Counted from the stretch's first letter, positions 43,380 through 52,190 are shown. The stretch: DNA of 64,000 bases from Algoriphagus litoralis (GCF_003259255.1 NZ_QGOL01000007.1:186001-250000); one strand, 5' to 3'. Numbers and translations: made by a program. The notes: generated by a model from the letters alone, not told the origin.

Positions 43380-44284
43380 AGTCCCAGGTCCTTTCTCAAA
43401 GGTTCAAAAATGGACTCATTTTTATTCCAATAATCCATCAGTTGCATGGAGGATCTGGTGGCAGTGGTGACTTCCTGATCGCCGTTGGCTTTGGTCCAAG
43501 TTTCGGTGAAGCTCAGGATTTCATATGGGAAGAATTCCTGATAGCGGACGGTAAGTTTCCTTCCTATTTCATCATACACTACCTCAATTTCAGCTTGATT
43601 TGAGCCTGCAGATTTTTTGGAAATGGTAGCTTGCTCCGCTTTTAAGGGGATGTGTGCAAATCGCTGGAAAATCAGGCTGGGAATCATTCGTTGATTTCCC
43701 ATCGGAACCAATTCCGGATTTAGCCGAATCAGATTGAAAACCTCATCTTCAGCTACTCCATTGATCTTCAGATCAGAGTCACCTTCTGATTCGAAGTAGG
43801 AAAACTGCTTTCCGTGATAGTTACCATTTTTGTAATTGAGTTGGGTAAAAGCCTGCCCGCACCACTCAGTCACCGAGCTGGTAATCTTTGGCGAATGAAC
43901 CTCCTCATAGACTGGTGTGAAGACGGAGAGCATGGTGTAGTAAGGATAAACTCCAGTCACAAATTCCCGGGTCATGTTCAGTTTCATAACTTTCTGCGCA
44001 TCAGAAGGTCGATCCTCGGGATTGTCTAATTTGACTTGTTTGGTTTTGGAAAAATCCTCCGTGACAAAGATCATGACTGCCTTACCCGGACGCACTTCTC
44101 CATAGCGACTTTGCTGCAAGTCAAATACATTGATTTCTGCTTTTCCTTGGTACCAATACTTGGCGAATTGCTCATCATTGATTCCTTCGCGGGTGGAGGA
44201 AGAGCAGGCTGAAAGGAGGAAAAGAATTGGAAAAATAATTATTAGAAATTGGAGATTATGGCTTTTATAAAATGGAAATTCCAT
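43376..44284 (-). CDS. Lipoprotein, Bacteroidota family of unknown function
   Basis: A 302-aa lipoprotein: signal segment FLIIIFPILFLLSACSS with a SAC lipobox about residue 27. The mature chain contains KYWYQGKAEINVFDLQQSRYGE, FSKTKQVKLDNP, YPYYTMLSVFTPV and EWCGQAF. Proteins like this in Bacteroidota are sometimes labelled septum formation inhibitor Maf, but no Maf nucleotide pyrophosphatase motif is seen, so I do not adopt that function. It sits between a GT2 and the GT87-like gene, and overlaps the latter, so an envelope-glycan role is plausible. Confidence 0.65.
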   Translation of the reverse strand: MEFPFYKSHNLQFLIIIFPILFLLSACSSSTREGINDEQFAKYWYQGKAEINVFDLQQSRYGEVRPGKAVMIFVTEDFSKTKQVKLDNPEDRPSDAQKVMKLNMTREFVTGVYPYYTMLSVFTPVYEEVHSPKITSSVTEWCGQAFTQLNYKNGNYHGKQFSYFESEGDSDLKINGVAEDEVFNLIRLNPELVPMGNQRMIPSLIFQRFAHIPLKAEQATISKKSAGSNQAEIEVVYDEIGRKLTVRYQEFFPYEILSFTETWTKANGDQEVTTATRSSMQLMDYWNKNESIFEPLRKDLGL

Positions 44285-44367
44285 GTGGCTGATTTTAATT
44301 TTTAATTAATTGCAAATCACTTTTACTGTCCTCATCTGAACACTGAATACTGTGACTGCCAACTGTT

Positions 44368-45060
44368 TCACCAATACTTAAATATCGTAAAAATAATCTT
44401 ATACCCCGCCCCAAAGACCCCTTTGACTGTTCCGCTGACCTTGGATACTCCAATTCGCTTGCGGTAGTTCACCGGCACTTCGATGTAGCGTAGGCCAGCC
44501 TTGTGAGCTTTGATTTGCATCTCGATCGTCCAACCGAAATTTTGATCCACCATCTTCAAATCCAGAAGTTTGGACCAAACGATCGCCCGAAATGGACCCA
44601 GATCAGAGAATTTGGCGCCTTGCATGTACTTCATCATCGTGGTCGCTAGCCAATTCCCAAAAACCTGAGGAAAAGTCATCGAACCCCTCTCCCGCTCTCC
44701 AAGAGCTCTCGAACCTATCACCATATCGGCTTTTCCCTCACGAATGGGCTGAATTAAATCCAGCATTTCCTCTGGATAATCGCTGTAATCCCCATCCAAA
44801 AATACCACAATATCCGGTTGGACATCTTGACGTTTGATCCAATCCATCGCTGTTAAGCAGGCTTTGCCATAGCCTTTTTGCGGTTCAAAGACGACCACAG
44901 CACCCGCAGACTTGGCGACTTCTCCAGTTCTGTCGGTGGAATTATTATTCGCTACCACGATGTGACGCACGATTTTGGGTATCTCTGCGATTACTTTGGG
45001 GATCGACTGCTCTTCATTATAGGCTGGAATGATGACGTCGATGAGGAGTGGATTTTGCAT
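44368..45060 (-). CDS. GT2 glycosyltransferase, polyprenyl-phosphate sugar synthase-like
   Basis: A 230-aa soluble GT-A enzyme without membrane segments. Motifs: IIPAYNEEQSIPKVI, VVANNNSTDRTGEVA, the DxD box FLDGDYSDYPEEM and VIGSRALGERERGSM. The size and pattern match dolichyl/undecaprenyl-phosphate mannose or glucose synthases (DPM1-type). It would move a sugar from a nucleotide donor to a lipid phosphate at the inner membrane, giving the donor used by GT-C enzymes such as the GT87-like protein in this cluster. It is 9 bp downstream of the larger GT2 gene. Confidence 0.82.
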   Translation of the reverse strand: MQNPLLIDVIIPAYNEEQSIPKVIAEIPKIVRHIVVANNNSTDRTGEVAKSAGAVVVFEPQKGYGKACLTAMDWIKRQDVQPDIVVFLDGDYSDYPEEMLDLIQPIREGKADMVIGSRALGERERGSMTFPQVFGNWLATTMMKYMQGAKFSDLGPFRAIVWSKLLDLKMVDQNFGWTIEMQIKAHKAGLRYIEVPVNYRKRIGVSKVSGTVKGVFGAGYKIIFTIFKYW

Positions 45061-45069
45061 TAATCAGTA

Positions 45070-46539
45070 TTAACGACCAAGGCCGTAGGATTTGAATGAG
45101 GTGATGAAAACAAGGCTATAGCCGAAAGCAAGCATGGCATGAAAGGGAAGAAAAAGGAAGTTTTCCTCGCGGAAAGCCAAACCTACCATTGCCCAAAAAA
45201 CCAATGCTAAAATTCCCTCAAACCAAGTCGTCACGGGCATGCTTCGCAAAAGATAACTGTTGCCCGAAAGTTTCTCTTTCCCAGCTTCCAAGTTGAATTT
45301 TGGGGTCCGGATGAAAGGTGATTTTTTCCCGGAAAGACCTTCCCAAACAGCCTGGGCATTGTGCAGTGCAAGTCCCATAGAAACGGACAAGAACAGCGGC
45401 AATTGCCAAATCACTCCCAAAGCTGAACTGACAAAGGATCGCTTTCCATAAAAATAAGAGACCAAATAAACTCCAGCAATCAGCACAAATCCTACCAAGA
45501 AAATACCAGATAACCGAACTAAAGCTTCTGGAATAAGCCCCAGTGCTCCCGCCCACCAAACGCCAATACTGCTCAGACTTGTCACCAACACAGCGATGAA
45601 AATCGCAGAATTGAACAAGTGAGCGAAGGAATGAAACTTCACCCGAAAAGAAAGGTCCTCCTGGCTGACAGCTCCTGCATGCTTCATTGCACACTCTGCC
45701 CCGCCTTTGGTCCAGCGGAACTGCTGAGATTTGATCGCCGACATGATCGGGGGGAGTTCAGCCGGAGATTCGATTTCTGGCCTGTAGACGAATTTCCAGC
45801 CTTTGCGTTGCGCCCGGTAGCTTAGATCCAAGTCTTCGGTCAAGGTATCATCGTGCCAGTTGCCCGCATCGAGGATGCAGCTTTTGCGCCAGATTCCGCC
45901 CGTACCGTTGAAGTTGATAAATGCGCCTTGATGATTTCTTCCCATCTGCTCAATGAAAAAATGAGCGTCCAAAGCAAAAGCTTGAAGACGTGTCAACAGG
46001 GAGAAATTCCGGTTTAAGTGTGTCCATCGCGTCTGAACCATGCCGATTTTCTCGGAAGAAAAGTAGGGAATCGTCTGCAGCAAAAAGTCAGGATTTGGCA
46101 CAAAATCGGCATCGAAAATGGCTATGAATTCACCAGAAGCAACTTTTAGCCCTTCCCGCAAGGCTCCTGCTTTGAAGCCGTGCCGATCAATTCGATGGAT
46201 GTATTTGAAATTGATTTCAGGGTAGTCTTTAAGTTTTTCCTGAATCAAATCCACTGTCTGATCAGTACTGTCATCGAGCAGCTGAATCTCCAGTAGTTCT
46301 TTGGGGTATTTTAGCTTTGCGACCGCATCTACCAAGCGCTCCACCACATAGCACTCATTATAGACTGGCAGCTGAACGGTGACTTTTGGCCAGGCAGCTG
46401 GGATCTCATGCGGAATTTTATCCCAAGATTTTCTGGCTTTAAGAAAATGGAACAATAAATGTCCCTGCGCCAAACTGTAAATCAGGATGAAAAGCATGCC
46501 CAGAAAATACAGCCCGCAGAGAATATAAAGGAAAATCAT
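45070..46539 (-). CDS. Membrane GT2 glycosyltransferase, cellulose-synthase-like
   Basis: A 489-aa processive-type GT2 with one N-terminal membrane segment and three or four C-terminal ones. The catalytic motifs are all visible: VTVQLPVYNECYVVERLV, DDSTDQT, the FDADFVPNPDFL DxD box, LTEDLDLSYRAQRKGW and QQFRWTKGGAE (QxxRW). This is the layout of CesA/BcsA, IcaA and glucomannan synthase-like enzymes; with a GH113 in the cluster a beta-mannan-like product is possible but not shown. It starts 1 bp from the end of the 4Fe-4S gene. No PilZ domain is present. Confidence 0.85.
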   Translation of the reverse strand: MIFLYILCGLYFLGMLFILIYSLAQGHLLFHFLKARKSWDKIPHEIPAAWPKVTVQLPVYNECYVVERLVDAVAKLKYPKELLEIQLLDDSTDQTVDLIQEKLKDYPEINFKYIHRIDRHGFKAGALREGLKVASGEFIAIFDADFVPNPDFLLQTIPYFSSEKIGMVQTRWTHLNRNFSLLTRLQAFALDAHFFIEQMGRNHQGAFINFNGTGGIWRKSCILDAGNWHDDTLTEDLDLSYRAQRKGWKFVYRPEIESPAELPPIMSAIKSQQFRWTKGGAECAMKHAGAVSQEDLSFRVKFHSFAHLFNSAIFIAVLVTSLSSIGVWWAGALGLIPEALVRLSGIFLVGFVLIAGVYLVSYFYGKRSFVSSALGVIWQLPLFLSVSMGLALHNAQAVWEGLSGKKSPFIRTPKFNLEAGKEKLSGNSYLLRSMPVTTWFEGILALVFWAMVGLAFREENFLFLPFHAMLAFGYSLVFITSFKSYGLGR

Positions 46540-48084
46540 TTACATGTTGATCTTGATGGAATCATTGCCGATAATGATCGGCAATTCATTGATTCGGTTT
46601 TCTTCGGACCCATTTTCCAACTTCAACACTCCTCTAGGACAGACTGCAGAACATACCCCACAGCCGACACAGGATGATCGAACAATGTTCTGTCCCCGCT
46701 GCGCGTACCAGCGCACGTCGATTCCCATCTCGCAATACGTGGAGCAATTGCCGCAAGAAATGCACTGACCGCCATTGGTGGTGATTCTGAAGCGAGATTT
46801 GAACCGCTGAACTATTCCAAGATAAGCGGCCAAAGGACAGCCAAAGCGGCACCAAACCCGATTGCCCATGAAGGGATAAAACCCGGTACCGACCACTCCT
46901 GCAAATGCTGACCCGATAGCAAAACCATAAAACGAATGTAACTGGTTCGTCACATTTCCCAATAAGCTAAAGCCTGAAAAGTAATTAATAAGCGTGACCC
47001 CAGTCATGAGGACAGCCAGGACTAATACAGAGTGGATAATCCATCGTTCATATTTCCAAGCCTTCACAGACTTATCCGAAAGCTGCCGAAAAGGATCTCC
47101 AACTGTCTCTGCCAATCCCCCGCAACCGCAAACCCAGGAACAATACCATCTTTTGCCAAAGAAATAGGTGAAAACTGGTACACCAACCACGATCAACAAA
47201 ATCCCCCAAACCAGCATAAACATCCCAACACTGCCATTTGAAAGGAAGGTGGAAATCTGGTAATCGTAAAAGAAATCGTAATCCAGCGGCCAGATATTCT
47301 TGAAGTCAAAATAAGGCTGATTGAGCAAAACGAGGATTTCCGGGATTAAAAAGGCAAAAGCCGTCTGAAAAAACATCACAGAAGCCGTGCGAAGCTGTTG
47401 GTACTTATTGCCGCGATACTTGCGGAACATGCGGATACCCATGACAATAATCGCCAAGGTATAGATCAGCCCGTAGAGAAACCACTGACTGGCAGGATTG
47501 CCGGAAATCAACTCCGAGATCGGATTGACCATCCACACCAAGGCTACCATATAGGCCGGAAACCAATATAAAACGATGTAAAAGACGATCAGAAATGTAC
47601 CCGTCAGCATCCCCAAGATTCCCCGGTTCTTCAGGGAAGAATGAAAAATCCCGTTGTTTTTGATTCCGGCTGGCTCGTCTTCATGCTTTCTGAAATTATA
47701 CAAAAATCCTCCAAGGACTGCCAAGCCGATGGAAAGCATAAAAAATAACCAAGGATTATCCCGTACGGGACTTTGGAATCCAGCCTTTGCCAAAGCAAAA
47801 CTGTAATCATCCCAAATGACCTGATCCCAAAGCTGCTGAGATTTCAACTCGTCATTGTAAGAATTGAAGTTTTCACTAAAAACGCTGAGAAAAGCAAAGT
47901 TGGATCCGTACTCCTGGCCATACATTGGGGCAAGAATTTCAGCCATTTTTTCTTGATGAATATCTTTGGTATTGGCTAAAACCAGCTCTTCTGAAATCCC
48001 ATATTTCCCGATAAATGGAATGATGATGAACGCGGTCAAACCAATCAAAAACATTCCCAAACCTATTTTTTGAATGATGCTCAT
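46540..48084 (-). CDS. NapH/CcoG-like membrane 4Fe-4S protein
   Basis: A 514-aa polytopic protein with a soluble insert after the first membrane segment (about residues 30-120) and about seven more membrane segments. It carries the NapH/NosR-type CSWVCGCGGLAE and WCRFGCPLAAYLG motifs and two C-terminal 4Fe-4S sites, CISCGNCSTYCEMG and CVGCGVCSAVCPRG. Such proteins pass electrons through the membrane from quinol or NAD(P)H to periplasmic acceptors. It is larger than NapH (about 290 aa). It overlaps the FAD oxidoreductase gene by 4 bp, giving a likely electron donor pair. Confidence 0.85.
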   Translation of the reverse strand: MSIIQKIGLGMFLIGLTAFIIIPFIGKYGISEELVLANTKDIHQEKMAEILAPMYGQEYGSNFAFLSVFSENFNSYNDELKSQQLWDQVIWDDYSFALAKAGFQSPVRDNPWLFFMLSIGLAVLGGFLYNFRKHEDEPAGIKNNGIFHSSLKNRGILGMLTGTFLIVFYIVLYWFPAYMVALVWMVNPISELISGNPASQWFLYGLIYTLAIIVMGIRMFRKYRGNKYQQLRTASVMFFQTAFAFLIPEILVLLNQPYFDFKNIWPLDYDFFYDYQISTFLSNGSVGMFMLVWGILLIVVGVPVFTYFFGKRWYCSWVCGCGGLAETVGDPFRQLSDKSVKAWKYERWIIHSVLVLAVLMTGVTLINYFSGFSLLGNVTNQLHSFYGFAIGSAFAGVVGTGFYPFMGNRVWCRFGCPLAAYLGIVQRFKSRFRITTNGGQCISCGNCSTYCEMGIDVRWYAQRGQNIVRSSCVGCGVCSAVCPRGVLKLENGSEENRINELPIIIGNDSIKINM

Positions 48085-49436
48085 ACCCTAGCTCCGAAAA
48101 GTTTCTGAATAAATGTTTTTCTGGCCGGTTTGAAACTCCCCCCAAACTCAGCTTTGAAAGCCTTTTGAATCTCGATATAATACGGAGCAAAAAACTCCGG
48201 ATCAAAATTGGCCTGATCGAGCTTTGCAATTACCTTTTCACCAGACCAGTTTTCTGAAATCGCTCGGTCAAAAAACTCATGGCGAAGCCTAAAACCAAAA
48301 TTGTTGACCCCATAAAGTGACCCATCCTGTCTCATCAGCATCCGAAATGCCACTTTGCCCGAAGGGTGCTCCCAGTAGAAGTTTTTGACTAAACTTTCCT
48401 CCCAAACAGGTGGCACAGTGCCGTAGGTTTGGTATTCGATATCCAAAAACTTTGCAGAATTGAACCATACTCCTGGACGGTAAGGAACTGGAGTTTTGCA
48501 GAGATTGTAAGCCAAAGTCTCTCCATGCATCCGACCAGTATACCAGACTTGCTCGATCGGGCGACGGTCTGCTGCCGGAGCCTTGTCAAACTCCGCACAA
48601 TCCCCAATGGCATAGACATCGGGTAGATTGGTGCGGAAAAATTCGTCTACTCTTACCCCGCGATTGACTTCAAGCGCTGTATTTCGGAGGAAATCAATAT
48701 TTGGACTCACTCCGGCGGTCAATCCAACAAACTGGCAGTCAATTTTTTCACCTTTAGAGGTGATAATGGCAATAACTTTCCCATCCGAACCAGCTTGGAT
48801 TTCCTTCAATTCGGTCCCCAACCTCAGATCTATGTGATGCTCCAGAATATGTCTACCTACAAGATCTGACTCTTCTTTTGGCAAGACATTATTCCAAAAG
48901 CCATTTTCTCTGACCAAGAAAGTCACCGGTATTTTTTTGTATGCCAGCATCTCGGCCATTTCTATTCCTATCAAACCTCCTCCCACAATGACCGCGCGCT
49001 TGATTTCACTCTGGGTATTGGCCTCCATGAGTTCTAAATCCTGCTTGGAATAAAGTCCCTGCACACCAATTGAATCCTGCCCAGGCCATCCGAATTTATT
49101 GGGTTTGGATCCAGTAGCGATTACCAAGATGTCGTAAGCGAGGCTTTCTCCAGACTTAAAAACCAGCGATTTTTTATCGAAATCAACTTTTTCTACCCAG
49201 GCTTCTTTGAGTCCGATCCTGTTTTTCTCCCAAAAATGATTTTCATACGGCTGGGTATGTTCAAACTTCATCTGTCCCATGTAGACATACATCAGTGCCG
49301 TTCTTGAGAAAAAATACTTGGATTCACCCGAAACCAAGGTGATCTGACAATTGGAATCCAACTTTCTCACATGGCGGGCACAAGTGACTCCGGAGATTCC
49401 GTTGCCGAGTATAACTACATGACGATTTTGATTCAT
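48081..49436 (-). CDS. NAD(P)/FAD-dependent oxidoreductase
   Basis: A 451-aa flavoprotein of the Pyr_redox_2 group. The FAD-binding start is HVVILGNGISGVTCARHV, the second dinucleotide site is RAVIVGGGLIGIEMAEML, ATGSKPNKFGWPG is the joining region and VYAIGDCAEF binds FAD near residue 280. The C-terminal about 150 residues are an extra domain of unclear type. It resembles the N-terminal half of assimilatory nitrite reductase (NirB) and rubredoxin reductases. It overlaps the 4Fe-4S membrane protein gene and probably feeds electrons to it. Confidence 0.86.
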   Translation of the reverse strand: MNQNRHVVILGNGISGVTCARHVRKLDSNCQITLVSGESKYFFSRTALMYVYMGQMKFEHTQPYENHFWEKNRIGLKEAWVEKVDFDKKSLVFKSGESLAYDILVIATGSKPNKFGWPGQDSIGVQGLYSKQDLELMEANTQSEIKRAVIVGGGLIGIEMAEMLAYKKIPVTFLVRENGFWNNVLPKEESDLVGRHILEHHIDLRLGTELKEIQAGSDGKVIAIITSKGEKIDCQFVGLTAGVSPNIDFLRNTALEVNRGVRVDEFFRTNLPDVYAIGDCAEFDKAPAADRRPIEQVWYTGRMHGETLAYNLCKTPVPYRPGVWFNSAKFLDIEYQTYGTVPPVWEESLVKNFYWEHPSGKVAFRMLMRQDGSLYGVNNFGFRLRHEFFDRAISENWSGEKVIAKLDQANFDPEFFAPYYIEIQKAFKAEFGGSFKPARKTFIQKLFGARV

Positions 49437-49478
49437 TTGGGTGAAAAAGTTTGGGATAAGTTAGCGAAAAGTGCTCAG

Positions 49479-50240
49479 CTATTCATTCAGATTCCAGTCG
49501 TAATCCAAGTGAGAAATTTTCGCATTGGGTTTGATTTTCACTTTGGAATACAAATTCAGAAAATCGATTAGCGTTCCTTTTTTGGTAAAATCGCCTTTGA
49601 ACCAAGAGAAAATCGAGGAAATTTCAGCTTGATCAGCTTTGATCTTGTTCCGTGTAGGATCATTGATAAAACTAGTGGCAACTTTTGTAAGCTGTGCATC
49701 GATCTTTTCTGCCACAAAAGCTTCATTCAGCAATGGAGGGCAGGATACGGAAGCACAATTGATGGCAAAGTGAATGCGAGGCTCATCAAATTCCTTACGC
49801 AAAATGGAATGCTCGATCTCATCCAGACTGGACTCCACTCCTCCAATTTTGAAAAACTTATAGTGCCATACGTCTTTCACAAGCGGAATTTTCAAGGCTG
49901 GTCCGAGATCACGAATGCTTTTCACAGGATAATTATCCACGATTAGCTTGACGGTAAATGCATTGTAGGCATTGATCCAATAGGCTAGCTGTTGGTTTTT
50001 GGACCAGGTTTTTCGATCAGGAGCATTTTCAGAGAGCAGTTTGGTGTATTGCTCCAATTTTGCCTTGTCCTTGATGAATCCTTTATAATCTACAGTTCCA
50101 TCCGCATTCACGTGGGATTTCACAAGTTGATCCCAGATCGCATGACTTGGCGGCGTAGTGTTTGCCATGCCTAAGGAAGAACTTTGGCAGGAAAGCATCA
50201 GAAAACTAAGGGCGAGAAAGAATACAGTTAAAATTTTCAT
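49479..50240 (-). CDS. DUF547 domain lipoprotein-like secreted protein
   Basis: A 253-aa protein from the ATG at 50240 with signal MKILTVFFLALSFLMLSCQSS; the LSC site makes it a likely lipoprotein. The DUF547 domain is clear: WINAYNAFTVKLIVDNYPVKSI, VKDVWHYKFFKIGG, EIEHSILRKEF, RIHFAINCASVSCPPLL, with the conserved H and C residues suggestive of a hydrolase or thiol fold. Function unknown. The earlier ATG at 50297 is rejected because its first 19 residues lack a signal. DUF547 genes are often next to rhodanese and redox genes, as here. Confidence 0.87.
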   Translation of the reverse strand: MKILTVFFLALSFLMLSCQSSSLGMANTTPPSHAIWDQLVKSHVNADGTVDYKGFIKDKAKLEQYTKLLSENAPDRKTWSKNQQLAYWINAYNAFTVKLIVDNYPVKSIRDLGPALKIPLVKDVWHYKFFKIGGVESSLDEIEHSILRKEFDEPRIHFAINCASVSCPPLLNEAFVAEKIDAQLTKVATSFINDPTRNKIKADQAEISSIFSWFKGDFTKKGTLIDFLNLYSKVKIKPNAKISHLDYDWNLNE

Positions 50241-50327
50241 GGTCTTTTTTATTACAACTACGCAGTAACATGAAGGTAAGATGAAACGGCTCTTCAAAGT
50301 GTCGGATAAACGACATGCGTGTGGCTA

Positions 50328-50846
50328 TCAATAAACTTTTTCACCTTTCTGCAGCCAAATCCCCCAAGTCTTGGAATAGGTATGGACTTTCTGCGTCGGT
50401 TGGCCACCTGCTACGAGTGGTTTGGTTTCATTAGACCAATGAATGATCCCTCCATAGAGATTGTAGACTTGAGTAAACCCAGCTGCCTGGAGTTTTTTAC
50501 CGATATCCTGTGATCTAGCCCCTACGGTGCAATACACCAACACAGGCTTAGTTTTATCCAAATCTGCTACATTTTGAAGGGTAAATGTATCGTAACCCAC
50601 CCAAATGGCTCCATCTAGGTGGCTGACCTCATACTCCTCCTTTTCCCTCGTATCCAAGACCTGAAATTGACTTAGATCGATGACCTGATTTGGCTTGATC
50701 ACGGGAAAATCATCGTCGTAGAGTCCGTCTAAAAGGGTCTTGTAGGCCAGAGACTGCGAAAAACCAGATGAAGACGCGAAAAATAATACACTAAATCCTA
50801 GAAGAAGGAAGCGAATTGGCCTGTGGAAAGAAGTAAGGTAAACCAT
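50328..50846 (-). CDS. Secreted single-domain rhodanese
   Basis: A 172-aa protein with a signal peptide (FLLLGFSVLFFASSSGFS). The rhodanese domain has DTREKEEYEVSHLDGAIWVGY and the active-site loop VYCTVGARS with Cys106, a six-residue CTVGAR loop that fits sulfur transfer. Periplasmic rhodaneses bind or carry sulfane sulfur. It lies 36 bp downstream of the Crp/Fnr gene and 88 bp upstream of the DUF547 start on the same strand. Confidence 0.87.
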   Translation of the reverse strand: MVYLTSFHRPIRFLLLGFSVLFFASSSGFSQSLAYKTLLDGLYDDDFPVIKPNQVIDLSQFQVLDTREKEEYEVSHLDGAIWVGYDTFTLQNVADLDKTKPVLVYCTVGARSQDIGKKLQAAGFTQVYNLYGGIIHWSNETKPLVAGGQPTQKVHTYSKTWGIWLQKGEKVY

Positions 50847-50881
50847 GAGTAAAAAACCTGAAAAGAACTTTTATAGTTCGA

Positions 50882-51595
50882 TCAGGCATAGAAATCAGAG
50901 AGTCTGGCTAGACCTCTTTTATCTTTGATGATGATCTTTTTACCATCTAGATCGATCAGATTGTCTTTTTTAAACTCCGATAAAAGTCGAATGACAGATT
51001 CTGTGGCGGTTCCTACGATACCTGCAATCTCTTCCCTGCTCAAAATCAGATCGATGGGCTGGTTTTCACCACCCTCCACTCCATAGGAATTACCAAGCTG
51101 CAATAGTACAAAAGCAAGTCGCTCTCGAATACTTTTCTGAGTGGCATCTGTCAATTTCTCCTCCATGACTCCGATCTCATGGCTCAATGATTTGGTGATT
51201 CTCCGTAAGAACTCGGTATTATGGAGGAGAGAATTCATAAAGGCTTCCTTTGGAATAAAGCAAATTTTGGCATCTTCGACGATCATGGAGGAATTAGAAT
51301 AATTCTCTTCTCCCAGCAACGCCGCATAACCTAAAAAATCACCCTTTTTGGACAAGTGGATAATTTGCTCTTTTCCATTTGAGGCAGTTTTATATACCTT
51401 CACTACCCCGGCATTAATGCAAAATATACCCAATGGCTTCGTGCCTTCATTGTAAAGAATTTGGCCTTTTCTGTGAGAAATCAGATTTTTATGTTCTGAT
51501 ATCGTACAAATCTGAGATTCCGGAAGATCTGAGAAAAGCGAATACTTTCTGCTAGAACATAGTTCGCAAGGAGTATTATGAGTCTGGCTGGGCAT
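50882..51595 (-). CDS. Crp/Fnr family transcription regulator
   Basis: A 237-aa regulator with a cNMP-binding-type beta-barrel (ISHRKGQILYNEGTKPLGIFCINAGVVKVY) and a C-terminal winged helix (SREEIAGIVGTATESVIRLLSEFKKDNLI). The N-terminus has C10-x-x-C13 and C30, and further Cys at 59 and 112. E. coli FNR uses C20-x2-C23-x5-C29 and C122, so a redox-active Fe-S site is possible but the spacing differs; Bacteroidota members often keep only the CxxC. Ligand binding residues for cAMP are not obvious. As the first gene of the rhodanese-to-GH113 cluster it may control it. An FNR-like half site upstream was not accepted. Confidence 0.88.
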   Translation of the reverse strand: MPSQTHNTPCELCSSRKYSLFSDLPESQICTISEHKNLISHRKGQILYNEGTKPLGIFCINAGVVKVYKTASNGKEQIIHLSKKGDFLGYAALLGEENYSNSSMIVEDAKICFIPKEAFMNSLLHNTEFLRRITKSLSHEIGVMEEKLTDATQKSIRERLAFVLLQLGNSYGVEGGENQPIDLILSREEIAGIVGTATESVIRLLSEFKKDNLIDLDGKKIIIKDKRGLARLSDFYA

Positions 51596-51664
51596 GATTT
51601 ACTTTTGCTAGTCTAATTACTGGTTAATATAAAAAATCACTGATCAAGATCATAAAAAAACGGC

Positions 51665-52141
51665 TTATTTCGGACATTCTGACAAGCTAGTTCGCTGTAC
51701 ATAGTTCATCTGTTCCTTTGAGTACTCCAAATATACATGTACTAGCCCATTTGACAGAATAAGGTGGCTACAATTGAGGGTTGAATTATATGTCATGATT
51801 TGGTTTAGCACTTTTTGATCGATGGCAATGTTCGGCGCTTTACACTCCACTAAGAGGTACGGATTGTGCTGCCGATCAAAGACCACAAGGTCAGTTCTTT
51901 TCCTTATCTTGTTGTATTTCAATCCCTTTTCAAGGGAGAACAACCCCCGGGGATACTGATGATGGTGGATCAAATTGTTGATCCAATGTTGGCGTACCCA
52001 CTCTTCGGGTGTTAGAAGCAGATGTTTTTTTCTGAGAAAATCAAAAATATAAAGCTTGCCATCTACTTGCTGCAACTGAGGCTCAAAATGAGGGAGATTC
52101 AGGGCCGGAAGACTAATTTTATTGATTAACTCAGTACTCAT
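51665..52141 (-). CDS. Solitary HsdR N-terminal-like nuclease-fold protein
   Basis: A 158-aa protein carrying the type I restriction HsdR N-terminal domain alone. The PD-(D/E)XK core is present: RTDLVVFDRQHNPYLLVECKAPN, with the D in RTDLV and E-x-K in VECKAP; LTPEEWVRQHWINNLIHH is the usual helix before it. HsdR subunits are about 1000 aa and need HsdM and HsdS, which are missing here, so this is not a restriction system by itself. Such short proteins are common in Bacteroidota and their role is unknown. The ATG at 52141 is preferred to an upstream TTG. Confidence 0.85.
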   Translation of the reverse strand: MSTELINKISLPALNLPHFEPQLQQVDGKLYIFDFLRKKHLLLTPEEWVRQHWINNLIHHHQYPRGLFSLEKGLKYNKIRKRTDLVVFDRQHNPYLLVECKAPNIAIDQKVLNQIMTYNSTLNCSHLILSNGLVHVYLEYSKEQMNYVQRTSLSECPK

Positions 52142-52190
52142 GCACAAAGATGCCAAAAAATAAATTGGTCATCCTACCAGAAAAATAATC

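Noticed and set aside
43376..44284. Septum formation inhibitor Maf as the function of the lipoprotein
   Set aside because: The Maf label is seen on some similar Bacteroidota proteins, but this is an exported lipoprotein without the Maf nucleotide-binding motifs.
44325..44366. A CAGTGTTCAG/CAGTCACAG-like repeat between the GT2 and lipoprotein genes
   Set aside because: It loosely resembles the words at 931-1030 but is too short and degenerate to call as the same element.
51596..51664. FNR-box-like sequence upstream of the Crp/Fnr gene
   Set aside because: On the minus strand TTGATCAGTGATTTT has a good left half (TTGAT) but the right half differs from ATCAA in most positions.
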